Shown one piece after another: positions 20,524-30,705 of a stretch of DNA of 64,000 nt. This stretch comes from Vigna angularis (taxonomy: Eukaryota > Streptophyta > Magnoliopsida > Fabales > Fabaceae): positions 25,693,364-25,757,363 of the forward strand of contig NC_068977.1 of assembly GCF_016808095.1 (NCBI RefSeq). Reading direction: 5' to 3'. Position 1 is the stretch's first letter. Every line of letters starts with the position of its first letter. The notes below the pieces were generated by a model, which saw only the letters and a list, made by a program, of their open reading frames with translations, had not been told where the DNA came from and did no database searches. A program made the position numbers and the translations under genes.

Positions 20524-22224
20524 TCATTTTACAACCCAAGCATATCTTCCACTTGGAACACCATAATGCTTAATTTTACATTTATTAGATGTATGACCCT
20601 TTTTCATACAATAAAAGCATGATGCAACATTTGTGTTCCTATAAGTTGTTCCTTTTTCTACCCAAGTTCTACGGGTTCTATGATTATGTTTATTTTTAGG
20701 AACATACTTATTTTTAACAACCTTATTTTCATTATTTTTACTACATTCTCCAGTGGTTGTATTTTCAGAAAAATATTTGAATTTTATGCAAGATTCACAT
20801 TCATTATTAGCAACATATTTTTCTTTTTCATAATATAAAACTTTACTTTTTAAATTTCTAATTTCTTCCGCTTGATATAAAAATTTATTTTTCAAACTTC
20901 TGTTTTCTTCAGATAAATTTGTAAATTCAGTTTTCAAATTATCATTAATTTTAGAGAAATTTTCAGAAGTAATTTTCAAATTTTTATTTTCTTCAAGAAC
21001 ATTTTCAAAATTTAATTTTAACTCTTTGAAATCCTTTTTCAATTTCTTATGAGCTATATCTAATTTTTCGGATTCTACTAATAAAGCAGCATAAGTATCA
21101 TGCAATTCAGTTTCACTATCATATTGACTAGAATTATCTGAATCGTTAGATGTACTTACTTGGCTTCCAGAGTCATCGTCATCCGCCATTAGACATATGT
21201 TTGCTTCTTCATCAGAACTGCTCGAGTCAGAAATTGATTCGTTGTCATCGTCCCATGCGATGTATGCTTTCTTTTTCTTGAAGAACTTCTTTTCTTTCTT
21301 TTCTTCACCCTTCCTTTGATTTGGGCAGTCTGCTTTTAAGTGTCCTTTTTCTCCGCAACCATAGCATCTATAGTTTGAGGAAGATCCTTGATTTTCTCTC
21401 TTTTCGTTTTTGAATCTCCCTTTGCCTTTTGATTTCATGAACCTATTGAACCTCTTGATGAGTAAACTCAAATTTTCATCTTCTTCTGAGTCTTCATCTT
21501 CCATTTTGCTTTTGTTCTTTTCTACCTCAGATTTGAAGGCTAGAGTCTTTTTCTTAGTTTTTGCTTCTTCTTCATCTAGTCTTCCGAGGTCAAGTTCATG
21601 CTCTCTCAACTTTCCAAATAATGCAGCCATTGTCATTGTGTTGAGATTTTGTGACTCAGAAATTGCAGTCACTTTTGGTTGCCAAGACCTGTCTAAAGAT
21701 TTCAAAATTTTAATATTCAGCTCATCAGTATCGAAAGACTTACCTAATCCAATAAGATGATTTACGATGTTGGTGAAGCGTTTCTGAACATCTACTATTG
21801 TTTCCCCTTGCTTCATCCTGAACATTTTGTATTCCTGGATTAAGGTATTCTTCCTAGCTCTCTTAACATCATCTGTACCTTCATGGGTTACTCTAAGTAC
21901 TTCCCACATTTCTTGTGCAGTTTTACAAATAGAAATCCTGTAAAACTCGTCAACAGTTAAAGCAGATGAAATAATATTACGAGCTTTTACATCATTACCA
22001 AATTTTCTCTTATCTTCAGCAGTCCATTGGTCACGGGGCTTTGGTTCCTGCATATTGTTAGTTGGAACAAAAGGACCAGATGCAACAGCATCCCAAATAT
22101 CTATATCAATAGATTCCATAAATATTTGCATTCTTACCTTCCAGAATGCATAATTCTCACCAGTGAATAGTGGGGGTCTATTGATAGAAGCACCCTTTGC
22201 AAATGTTTGATGCGATCCCGCCAT
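20524..22224 (-). CDS. gag: Ty1/copia gag polyprotein with two zinc knuckles
   Basis: The frame is open from 22257, but the first eleven codons run against the primer-binding site (22245-22256), so I take the Met at 22224 (MAGSHQTFAKGAS), giving 566 residues. The N-terminal half has the copia gag fold words GENYAFWKVRM, AQEMWEVL and RFTNIVNHLIGLGK. A CCHC knuckle, CYGCGEKGHLKADC, is at residues 298-311 of the long form. An acidic region and a long coiled-coil segment (about 380-500) follow. A second knuckle, CFYCMKKGHTSNKC, is at 547-560, and the frame ends GRYAWVVK. The capsid coat packages element RNA. The second knuckle and coiled coil make it longer than simple copia gags and fit the Sirevirus class. 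pol follows in a different frame. Confidence 0.92.
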   Translation of the reverse strand: MAGSHQTFAKGASINRPPLFTGENYAFWKVRMQIFMESIDIDIWDAVASGPFVPTNNMQEPKPRDQWTAEDKRKFGNDVKARNIISSALTVDEFYRISICKTAQEMWEVLRVTHEGTDDVKRARKNTLIQEYKMFRMKQGETIVDVQKRFTNIVNHLIGLGKSFDTDELNIKILKSLDRSWQPKVTAISESQNLNTMTMAALFGKLREHELDLGRLDEEEAKTKKKTLAFKSEVEKNKSKMEDEDSEEDENLSLLIKRFNRFMKSKGKGRFKNEKRENQGSSSNYRCYGCGEKGHLKADCPNQRKGEEKKEKKFFKKKKAYIAWDDDNESISDSSSSDEEANICLMADDDDSGSQVSTSNDSDNSSQYDSETELHDTYAALLVESEKLDIAHKKLKKDFKELKLNFENVLEENKNLKITSENFSKINDNLKTEFTNLSEENRSLKNKFLYQAEEIRNLKSKVLYYEKEKYVANNECESCIKFKYFSENTTTGECSKNNENKVVKNKYVPKNKHNHRTRRTWVEKGTTYRNTNVASCFYCMKKGHTSNKCKIKHYGVPSGRYAWVVK

Positions 22225-22244
22225 TTGAATGACTATCAAAGCAA

Positions 22245-22256
22245 GCTCTGATACCA
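22245..22256 (-). other. Sirevirus primer-binding site (initiator Met tRNA)
   Basis: TGGTATCAGAGC on the minus strand lies two bases from the LTR boundary (22259) and is a perfect match to the usual Met-tRNA site. Confidence 0.92.
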
Positions 22257-22258
22257 AT

Positions 22259-23317
22259 TGTCAGAGCGGCTGCAGCGGAATGGTTAGCGTGGGATAACAA
22301 ACCAAGAGGGGGGGTGAATTGGTTCTTACTAAAATCGTGTGCCTTAAAAATTTCTACTCAATTAAACTTACTTAGCAAATAATAAAGACAAAAAAATAGA
22401 GTAAGGTTGAGAGAAATTTGCACAGATGATTTTATCCTGGTTCGGATCTTACCAATCCTACGTCCAGTCGCTTATCTCAAAACAAGATAAACACTTCACT
22501 AATCACAAAACTATTACAAACTACAATCACACAGATACAATTTGTAAAAGTTTAGAAAACACCTCTCTTGAAGCCACAAGAGATGAAACAGCACCTCCTT
22601 TGAATCTTCACAAAGGATGAAACACTTCCTCCGAATACTTCACGAAGGATGACTTACTCTTCCGAACACTTCCTTAGACGAACCAAGGATGGACCAGCTA
22701 TTCCTCTATCACCGTAGCAGTATTTCACCAACTCTACAGACAGAGTTTCCTTAGCTGAGCAAGAGCACACAATTCTCAAAGAGTTCAGAGATGTTTAGCA
22801 CAAGGGAAGAGTCTTTCTTGAGAGAAAATGAGAGTCTATTTATAGACTCATCCAAAGGCTCCTCCATTTTCGCTTTTAGACTTTCTGACTGTGTTAATCG
22901 ATTAGCTACAGTGGTTAATCGATTAACAACCCAACGGATACTTCAACGGCTCTAAAAACGGCTAGTTTTTCAAACGTTCACCTTGTTAATCGATTAACAG
23001 CCCTTGTTAATCGATTAACGCTAATCGATTAACACCCTCTGTTAATCGATTAGCACTGCACTGCTGGGCTTCTCCATGGCTCTCTGGAACAATCGATTAA
23101 CAGCCCTTGTTAATCGATTAACGTTAATCGATTAACACTGCACAGAATTTTGCTTATGATTTATTTTTACATCACTTTTGAATACATACATGAAACTACT
23201 AATTCTCCTATGTTTATACAATTATTACAAAAGGTTACAAGTCTTCAAAGATGAGTCTTGGTTGTTCTTGACTTGATTTGTACATCATCAAAACTTCATC
23301 TTCACATTTTGCTAACA
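22259..23317 (-). repeat. Sirevirus 5' LTR (1059 bp)
   Basis: TGTCAGAGCGG to GCTAACA, followed by the target duplication ACTCC (23318-23322). It holds about nine TAATCGATTA-type palindromes between 22892 and 23135, many as GTTAATCGATTAAC, upstream (minus sense) of a TATA box. It appears identical to the copy at 14083-15141 by eye. Confidence 0.92.
22832..22849 (-). promoter_or_regulatory. LTR TATA box within a palindrome
   Basis: GAGTCTATTTATAGACTC is a perfect 7-bp inverted repeat around TTTA, containing TATAAATAG on the minus strand. It sits about 45 bp downstream of the palindrome cluster. The left LTR has the same sequence at 14656-14673. Likely the RNA polymerase II promoter of the element. 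Confidence 0.75.
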
Positions 23318-23962
23318 ACTCCAACTTCCCAAGTGATCCAGTACGCATGTCCTCAGCAGATCTTCCAAAGATTTAATAGTCCTTTCGGACTGTCCATTTG
23401 TTTGAGGATGATAAGAAGAACTCATCCTCAATTGTGTACCCAAAGCTTCTTGCATCCTCTTCCAAAACCTTGATGTGAACCTCGGATCACGGTCTGAGAT
23501 GATGCTCTTAGGCACACCATGCAACTTCAATTTCTCCCTGATGTAGAGTTCTGTCAATTTTTCCAATGTCATCTTCTCGTTGACAGGTAAGAATGAGCAC
23601 ACTTTGTCAAGGGATCAACGATTACCCATATAGAATCATAACCTCTCCAGGACCTTGGTAAATGAGTTACAAAGTCCATCGATATGTCATCCCATTTCCA
23701 TTGGAGAATCTCCAACTGCTGTAACATCCCTCCTGGTCTCTAGTGCACAATCTTGGCCTTTTGACATGTTAGACAAGATGACACAAACTCTGCCACATCC
23801 TTTTTCGTTCCACTCCACCAGAAACTTTCCTTCAAATCTCTTACATCTTGGTCATACCAGGATGTATGCTACGACGACTCTTGTGGCCTTCTTCTAGAAT
23901 CATCTTCTTCAACTCATCCTTTGTTGGAACACAAACTCTGCCTCTAAAACGAAGAACACCAT
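23318..23962 (-). pseudogene. Element B integrase core and zinc region
   Basis: The frame 23602-23318 gives [19 protein letters not shown] and [11 protein letters not shown]. Further right, lower-quality frames give the part before the catalytic core (lines to 23760) and the zinc-binding and linker region up to RGRVCVPTKDELKKMILEEG at about 23890-23945. A frameshift near 23605-23615 and stops break it. It begins with the Sirevirus target duplication and ends with ACCAT (23958-23962), the target of element C. Confidence 0.8.
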
Positions 23963-25372
23963 TGATAACGGTTGAAAAAATGTTATTTTTATGCTTAAAA
24001 TTGATACCAAAAGCAACCTTTAACACTCAGAAACTAGCTTGAACTCATATTTTTGCTTTAGTTTTGTGAATAAGAGAGTTGAAAGTGAATTTAATGGTTT
24101 TGTGCAAGATTCCCTTGAATTTGTAGGCTAATTGAATGGTTTGAAAGAAGAATTGAAGTACCGAATGATTGGAGTGCTGAAAAGTCAACCAGAAACCAGA
24201 AAAGTCAACCAGTCAACAAGAAAAGTCAACTAGTCAACCAGAATGCTGAAAAACCAACCGGAACGCAGAAAAAGTGTGACCGAGTGGCGCTCAGCGGTAA
24301 AATACCGCTGAGCGGCACTTTCCAGGTGCCAAAATCACCGCTGAGGGGCAAAAGCAGCAGCGGGGGGAAAAATGGATCATGCGGTATTACCGCTCAGCGG
24401 TAAAATACCGCTGAGCGCCATTCTAAGTGGGCTTGGACCGGTTTTCTTTTGTTTTTATGGGCTTGGACTTGTTTTATGTTATTTTTATGCCCTATTTAAG
24501 GACTTACACGTCCTAGGGTTTGTATCTTTGGCTGGGAGGAAGCAGAAACACACTTTTCACCCTTTGGGGGTAGATTGGGAGATGGTGACGGCTCTCCTCT
24601 TCACCTTTCTAGGGTTTTATCTTTCATTCTTTCATTATTGTTCATCTAGTTTCACCATGAATATGGTGGACTAAACCTTGTATTGTTGTTGGGGAATCAA
24701 TGTAGTCTTGTGAAACTCTCGTATATGGAATTGGTTTTTATATCTTACATTTAAGACCTATGCTTTCTTTCATCATTAGTTAGGGTTTTTCCTCTTTGCT
24801 CAATGCTTGCTCTGTTTAACTCATTCAATGCATGATTATTGATTTTGTCGATACGGGAACGTACGGGGAAGTCTAGATCCGGGGAATTTCTCCCAATAGT
24901 ATATTGGTTGTCGTTAAGCTCCTGCACTAAAAGAACTAATTATTAGGAATGCTAGGAATTGTATGAACCCGTAATTAGGGATAGGCCTTCTTGCAAGGTA
25001 ATTTAGAGAGTGGAATTAACAATGATGAAAAGAATGTTGAATTCCTAAAATATATGAGAGTGGATAAGGTGAAATTGATAACCCCAACAACATACTCATC
25101 CATATATTCCATTGAAGTGTTTGTATTTTGTTTTACCATTGATCAAAACTCATGCATACATGTTTATTTCCTTTTTTGCATATTAAATTCCACTTATTTC
25201 GTTCTTAAGTCTTAAATAATCAACGAATCACATAACTAAACTAGGCCGTGAGTCCTTTGGGAGAACGATACTTGGTCTTACCGAGTTTATTACTTGAAAC
25301 GATTCGGTCACACTTGTCGATTGTTCAACAAGTTTGTGGCGCCGTATTTCGGTGTTCATAAATTTGTCATCA
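23963..25372 (+). repeat. Element C 5' LTR (1410 bp)
   Basis: Starts TGATAACGGTTG and ends TTTGTCATCA. It contains two hairpins made of CGCTCAGCGGTA and its complement (about 24287-24313 and 24392-24416). At its 3' end is a primer-binding-site-like word, GTGGCGCCGTATTTCGG (25336-25352), 27 bp before the true site. Confidence 0.9.
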
Positions 25373-25378
25373 AGTTTT

Positions 25379-25396
25379 TGGCGCCGTTGTCGGGGA
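25379..25396 (+). other. Element C primer-binding site
   Basis: TGGCGCCGTTGTCGGGGA lies six bases after the LTR end. It is the form used by Athila/Tat elements (Asp tRNA). Confidence 0.85.
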
Positions 25397-25439
25397 CTCG
25401 TGGTTTAACTAGTTCATTTGTGTGATTATTGATTATCTT

Positions 25440-25740
25440 TGACTTGAATTTTGAATTTTGAATTTTGAATTTCTGTTTTTATTTTATTTTATTTTATTTT
25501 CTGTTTTTATTTTTTTCGGTTATTATTTTATTTTTTTTTATTTTTCTGTTTTTTTTATTTTCTGTTTTCTGTTTTTTTTTTCGTTTTCTGTTTTTTTTTG
25601 TTCTCTATTTGTATTTATTTGTTTTCTGTTTTTATTTATTTATTTTTTTTTTTGTTTTTATTTTTTTCTTCTGTCTTGCTATCTTTTATCTTCTTATCTT
25701 TTATTCTTTGTATCTTCTCTATATTTTTGTGCTAACAAAT
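25440..25740. repeat. T-rich low-complexity leader
   Basis: Three TTGAATTTT units (25446-25475) are followed by about 250 bp of TTTTATTTTCTG-like sequence. The open Phe-rich frames across it are composition artefacts. Confidence 0.8.
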
Positions 25741-25753
25741 ATTTTCTAGAGTT

Positions 25754-27074
25754 TTGTGCCTAATGCTTACAGGATGCAATTCGGTCAAGAATTTAACTAT
25801 ATGGGCACTCAATTCTACCAAGGTAAACAAAGGAAAGCAAGAGATCTCATCTTTCAAGCAAGGCATGGAGGAATCACTAGGTCATGCATGGGACAGGTAC
25901 AAAACCCTATTAAGAAAGACTCCCACGCATGGGTTTGATGAAGTGGAAGTAGTCTTAATCTTCCTTGGAGGTCTTGGTTCACAAACCAAGATGATGCTTG
26001 ACGCCTCAGCAGGAGGAAATATCAAATGGAAAACTCCAGAGGAAGCTATAGAAATCATTGACAATAAGGGTACTAGTGATAATGAGCTAAACAGTGAAAG
26101 AAGAGCTCCTATGCAACAGAAAGGAGTTCTACAATTACAGACACATGATGCCTTGCTAGCACAAAATAAAATTCTAACTCAACAGCTGGAGACTCTTACG
26201 AAAACACTTGCACAATTGCCTAAAGAGTTGAAAACTGCTGCACAGGTACAATCTCAGTTGTGTGAATTATGTGGGGGCGACCATATAAATGGTCAATGTG
26301 CCTTTCCAGCAGAAGCCGTAGAGGATGTGAACTACATGACCAATCAATACCGTCAAGGGAACTACAATCAAGGGTGGAAACCACACCCAAGTATTGGTCA
26401 AGGGCAAACTGGGCAAGCTGGTCAATTCAATAAGCAACAGAAAACTATGCTCTGATGAATGGTCCATGAGGATGGAAGAAACTCTTAATAATTTCATACA
26501 GAAAACTGAGTCTACCCAAAAGAGCACTGAAGCTGCTATAAAGAATTTGGAGATTCAGATGGGGCAGATTACTAAGCAGTTGGAAGAAAGGCCTGACAAG
26601 AATTGTGGGGCTAATACTGAGGTTAACCCCGGGGAAGAGTGTAAAGTGCTAGTGAATGTAAATATTGAAAAAGTTGAGTTGGAAAAAGAAGAGAGAAAAG
26701 AGAGAGAAGAGAAAGAAGAAGAGAAAATATGTGTGAAGATTGAGAAAGTGAGTAAAAAAAGAAATGAAAAAAAGAAAGTGAGAGAAAAGAAAAAGAGGAC
26801 GAGAGAAAAAAAGAAAGAATCATATGAAAAACCTCTTCCTCATCCAAAGAAGTATCATAGGAAGGAAAAGAAATTTAAGTGCTTCATGGAAATCTTCAAG
26901 AAATTGGAGATTAAAGTTCCTATGATTGAGACATTGCAACAGGTTCCTGGTTTGATCAAATTTCTGAAGAAGTTCAGTAGAAAGAAGAAGAAAAAAAAGA
27001 AGGAACTTGAGCTTTATTGGGTCAAGCTAGTGACGTTAAAAGAGCGCTTGCTGGGAGGCAACCCAGTGATTTAA
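25754..27074 (+). pseudogene. gag: Element C gag remnant plus pre-protease segment
   Basis: The first frame (25754-26455) enters at a GMEESLGHAWDRYKTLLRKTP block, the second half of an Athila-type gag. It has HGFDEVEVVLIFLGGL, a long Gln-rich helix and a zinc knuckle CELCGGDHINGQC. The frame shifts near 26400-26450, and a second frame continues to 27074 with a Lys/Glu-rich linker. That frame ends in KCFMEIFKKLEIKVPMIE, the conserved segment that precedes Athila protease. The gag N-terminal domain, present in element D, is missing, and after 27020 the sequence jumps to the non-coding tail (LLGGNP...), so pol was deleted. Not translatable as one protein. Confidence 0.8.
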
Positions 27075-27323
27075 GAACTTTTAATTTTTGGTTTGGTGAT
27101 GTAATTTTGAACTTTTGGGTATTTTTGTTTTTGTTATAAGTTTGTTACAGGGTTTACATCTACTGATGGATGTTAGGCGGAAGAGTATCTACTGAAGGAT
27201 ACTATGTTTGTATACACCTACTGATGGGTGTTGGTAAGAAAGATTTGCATCTACTGAAGGGTGCTGGAGGATTTTGGGTCAGGCTCGTGACGTTAAACAA
27301 GCGCTACCTGGGAGGCAACCCAG
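27022..27323 (+). repeat. Duplicated GTCA..TGACGTTAAA...GGGAGGCAACCCAG segment
   Basis: A word close to GACGTTAAACAAGCGCT...CTGGGAGGCAACCCAG occurs at 27031-27066 and again at 27289-27323. Between them are three degenerate CTACTGA(T/A)GGATGTT-like repeats. I know the GGGAGGCAACCCAG block from the non-coding tail of Athila-type elements. Confidence 0.65.
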
Positions 27324-27329
27324 TTGATT

Positions 27330-28952
27330 GATTTTATCTGTATTGTTTGTTTTGATTCTGCTTTAGTTGCATGATAGGGATTGAATGTTTGAGTGATCTG
27401 AGAACTTAATTGCAGGGAACCAGTGAGGGGCATGAGTAGGAGGCACCTAGGTTAAGCTAGGAAGAAGAAGAGCACTTCCCGAAAGTACCGCTGAGCGGTG
27501 GTATCGTAAAATGGGCTTAGGTTGCCCCTTAGCGGAACCCGAGCCCATTAGGGTACTTTTATACCCTAAGTCACGCTTTGGCCTCTATTTTCATATTCTT
27601 CTATGCACACACACTCCTAAACATTTTTCCAAAGGTTCTCTACATTTTTCCTTTCATTCCTCTTTAGAAAATCTCCCTTCCACTCACTTTCTCACTAATT
27701 TTCCATCTAAGTTTGGGGTTGGGAGAGAGCATCATTGTTAGGGCTGAGTTTTTCAAAGCACTAGAGCAGGATTTGTTTTATCATTCACTTCTATTTTTAG
27801 AATAGGGTTTGATGTATTCAATTAAAAACTTTATCTGTTATGATGGTTTGCTTGTGATTGTGATTGCTTGATAAAGTAATGCTTGATGATGCTTTGATAT
27901 AGATTGATGTTGAGATGTGCACATTATATATTTATACAGGTGATTCACAAGCTTTGCGAACAAATGCATGATGTTATGATTGTGATTATGATATTAAGCA
28001 GGATGTGTATGTCAAATGTGAATGAGCTGAGAAGTGAGGTTTTGAGCTCAAGAGTTTTTTGTGATTGAATGCTATTCCTTTGGAAGCGTGAAGGACTTTG
28101 CCCAGGTTTTCTATGATTGAATTACTTGCTTGTTTGCATCATATGATCAAGGCCATTTGTTGATAACCCTTCTATTAGCCAAATTCATAAATTTAGCCCA
28201 CTAAAAGAGAACACTATGTGTTCTATCCTTTGAACCTCTAGCCTTGAACATGAACTGAAAACCCTTGTTGAAAAGCTTTACCTTGAGTTAAGTAAAAAAT
28301 ATTTTGTGGTATTGACAAATGTTCAAGTTTGGGGTTGTTGGAAAATAGAAAGGGAAATTGAAAGCATTGAGCTAAGAGCTAATAATTAAGTATGTGAAAA
28401 GAAAAAGAAAAGCTCAATGCAAAAGAAAGTTGGGAATAAATAAGAATGATTGTGTTTATATGTTTCTCTTAACTCAAGGGTTTTGTGATCTAGAAAAACC
28501 AATTTTCTTGTTAGCCCAGCCACGTTATAAGCCATAGAAAAGTCCTTGTGATGATGCTTGCTGGTAAGTGTTTTTGATATTGGTTAAATGAAAGGCAAAG
28601 TTGATTCATGTGACATTGTGATAGTAGAGTGAATGAGTGAATATCTCTTATACACTTGTGTGTTTGAGTGAAACACTTTATCTAGTGAGGATAGATTCCA
28701 TGAACACATAAGAACATCTCTGCTTAGTTAATTGATCATTCATGAAAATAGCATTTGTTGGATAGTATGTGTTTGAGTGATCACTAAAAGCATGTGCACA
28801 TCTTGATTGACGTCTTGATGATGAGCTAAATTGAGTATTTACTTGTCTTGAAAGAAGGATTTTTGAATATGGTGAACCATTATAAGGATTGATGGATGAT
28901 TGAGTTACATCTTGTTTGCTTGAGGAAAAGCAAAGTTTTAAGTTTGGGGTTG
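27330..28952 (+). other. Element C 3' non-coding region
   Basis: About 1.6 kb without a convincing gene. A GCTGAGCGG word occurs at about 27490. A purine-rich tract AAGTTTGGGGTTG (28940-28952) precedes the 3' LTR, and the related words CAAGTTTGGGGTTG (28323-28336) and AAGTTTGGGGTTG (27710-27722) occur earlier, so this tract is present three times. Confidence 0.55.
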
Positions 28953-30343
28953 TGATAACGGTTGAAAAACCGTTATTTTTATGCATAAAATTGATACCAA
29001 AAGCAACCTTTAACACCTAGAAACTAGCTTGAACTCATATTTTTGCTTTAGTTTTGCGAATAAGAGAGTTGAAAGTGAATTTAATGGTTTTGTGCAAGAT
29101 TCCCTTGATTTTGTAGGCTAATTGAATGATTTGAAAGAAGAATTGAAGTACCGAATGATTGGAGTGCTGAAAAGTCAACCAGTCAACCAGAAAAGTCAAC
29201 CAGTCAACCAAAATGCTGAAAAACCAACCAGAACGCAGAAAAAGTGTGATCGAGTGGCGTTGAGCGGTAAAATACCGCTGAGCGGCACTTTCCAGGTGCC
29301 AAAATCACCACTGAGGGGCAAAAACAGCAGCTGAGGGCAAAATGGATCATGCGGTATTACCGCTCAGCGGTAAAATACCGCTGAGCGCCATTCTATGTGG
29401 GCTTGGACCGGTTTTCTTTTGTTTTTATGGGCTTGGACTTGTTTTATGTTATTTTTATGCCCTATTTAAGGACTTGCACGTCCTAGGGTTTGTATCTTTG
29501 GTTGGGAGGAAGCAGAAACAAACTTTTCACCCCTTGGGGGTAGATTGGGAGATGGTGACGACTCTCCTCTTCACCTTTCTAGGGTTTTATCTTTCATTCT
29601 TTCATTATTGTTCATCTAGTTTCACCATGAATATGGTGAACTAAACCTTGTATTGTTGTTGGGGAATCAATGTAGTCTTGTGAAACTCTCATATATGGAA
29701 TTGGTTTTTATATCTTACATTTAAGACCTATGCTTTCTTTCATCATTAGTTAGGGTTTTTCCTCTTTGCTCAATGCTTGCTTTATTTAACTCATTCAATG
29801 CATGATTATTGATTTTGTCGATACAGGAACATACGGGGAAGTCTAGATCCGGGGAATTTCTCCCAATAGTATATTGGTTGTCGTTAAGCTCCTGCACTAA
29901 AAGAACTAATTATTAGGAATGCTAGGAATTGTATGAACTTGTAGTTAGGGATAGGCCTTCTTGCTAGGTAATTTAGAGAGTGGCATTAACAATGATGAAA
30001 AGAATGTTGAATTCCTAAAATATATGAAAGTGGATAAGGTGAAATTGATAACCCCAACAACATACTCATCCATATATTCCATTGAAGTGTTTGTATTTTG
30101 TTTTAGCCATTGATCAAAACTCATGCATACATGTTTATTTCCTTTTTTGCATATTAAATTCCACTTATTTCGTTCTTAAGTCTTAAATAATCAACGAATC
30201 ACATAACTAAACTAGGCCGTGAGTCCTTTGGGAGAACGATACTTGGTCTTACCGAGTTTATTACTTGAAATGATTCGGTCACACTTGCCGATTGTTCAAC
30301 AAGTTTGTGGCGCCGTATTTCGGTGTTCATAAATTTGGCATCA
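28953..30343 (+). repeat. Element C 3' LTR (1391 bp)
   Basis: Collinear with the 5' LTR and carrying the same two hairpins (near 29256-29284 and 29363-29387; the first has decayed on one arm) and the same internal primer-binding-site-like word (30307-30323). Scattered substitutions and small indels separate the two LTRs, so the insertion is older than the Sirevirus. Confidence 0.9.
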
Positions 30344-30498
30344 ACCATCCATTCCTAAACTCAAGTCCTTAGCTTGCTCTGTTCCCAACAACTCCATTGT
30401 ACGCTATAAACTTGCATCTTCCTTCTATTCTGCTTCAATCCCTTCCAAGAAGTCATTTGTGATCTTCAAATGGCTACACCAAAGGTGATCTTTCTTCA
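30344..30498 (-). pseudogene. Element B RNase H-integrase linker fragment
   Basis: After ACCAT the sequence matches the linker of element A (about 4750-4890), including AAGAAGTCATTTGTGATC and GGCTACACCA. It breaks off near 30498, where element D internal sequence begins without a target duplication. Confidence 0.75.
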
Positions 30499-30705
30499 AT
30501 TGCTTCATGTGAGGAATAGCTTCATGCGCTTCGCATAAGTAGGAATTTACTGCAGTGCTTCGGTCAAAGGTATAGTAATATCCAATTGCCTAAAGATCTC
30601 CTTAAAACGCTCATATTGTCTCTCTCTATTTTTTCACACCCCTTAGGATAAGGAAGAACTTTCTCAATTTTCTCAATATTTTTCTCTCCCCTCTTTTTTT
30701 CTTTC

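Larger units (their letters stand above)
15320..23317 (-). mobile_element. Sirevirus-like (Ty1/copia, SIRE/Maximus type) retrotransposon with third ORF
   Basis: The minus-strand order is 5' LTR (22259-23317), Met-tRNA primer-binding site (22245-22256), gag (to 20524), pol (20419-17390, protease-integrase-RT-RNase H), a third ORF (17048-15915), several purine tracts (15586-15800) and a shortened 3' LTR (15320-15585). Integrase before RT defines Ty1/copia. Large gag with two zinc knuckles, an extra ORF after pol, multiple polypurine tracts and palindromes upstream of the LTR TATA box are Sirevirus traits as I know them. Target duplication ACTCC flanks the outermost LTRs (14078-14082 and 23318-23322). 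gag and pol are open; the 3' side is rearranged. Confidence 0.9.
23963..30343 (+). mobile_element. Element C: Athila-like LTR retrotransposon lacking pol
   Basis: A complete 6381-bp insertion runs from TGATAACGG to ...GGCATCA with ACCAT on both sides (23958-23962 and 30344-30348). LTRs are 23963-25372 and 28953-30343; the Asp-type primer-binding site is at 25379-25396 and a purine-rich tract at about 28940-28952. The internal 3.58 kb holds a gag C-terminal half and a pre-protease segment but no RT, RNase H or integrase. The target is element B, whose coding sequence resumes at 30349. It is non-autonomous. Confidence 0.92.
13382..30498 (-). mobile_element. Element B: Ty3 chromovirus-like internal region, repeatedly interrupted
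   Basis: The internal region survives in pieces: 13382-14082 (polypurine tract and integrase C-terminus), 23318-23962 (integrase core and zinc region) and 30344-30498 (RNase H-integrase linker). A copy of part of the core is also at 15142-15326. The pieces are collinear with element A and are separated by the Sirevirus-like element and by element C, each flanked by target duplications. Everything 5' of the linker (RNase H, RT, protease, gag, 5' LTR) is missing beyond 30498, where element D begins. Confidence 0.8.

Noticed and set aside
22245..22256. tRNA gene fragment near the Met-type sequence
   Set aside because: Only 12 bases complementary to the tRNA 3' end, at an LTR boundary; it is a primer-binding site.
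25458..25763. Phe/Leu-rich 101-aa and 94-aa frames that look like membrane proteins
   Set aside because: They translate a T-rich low-complexity leader after the element C primer-binding site; overlapping frames look alike.
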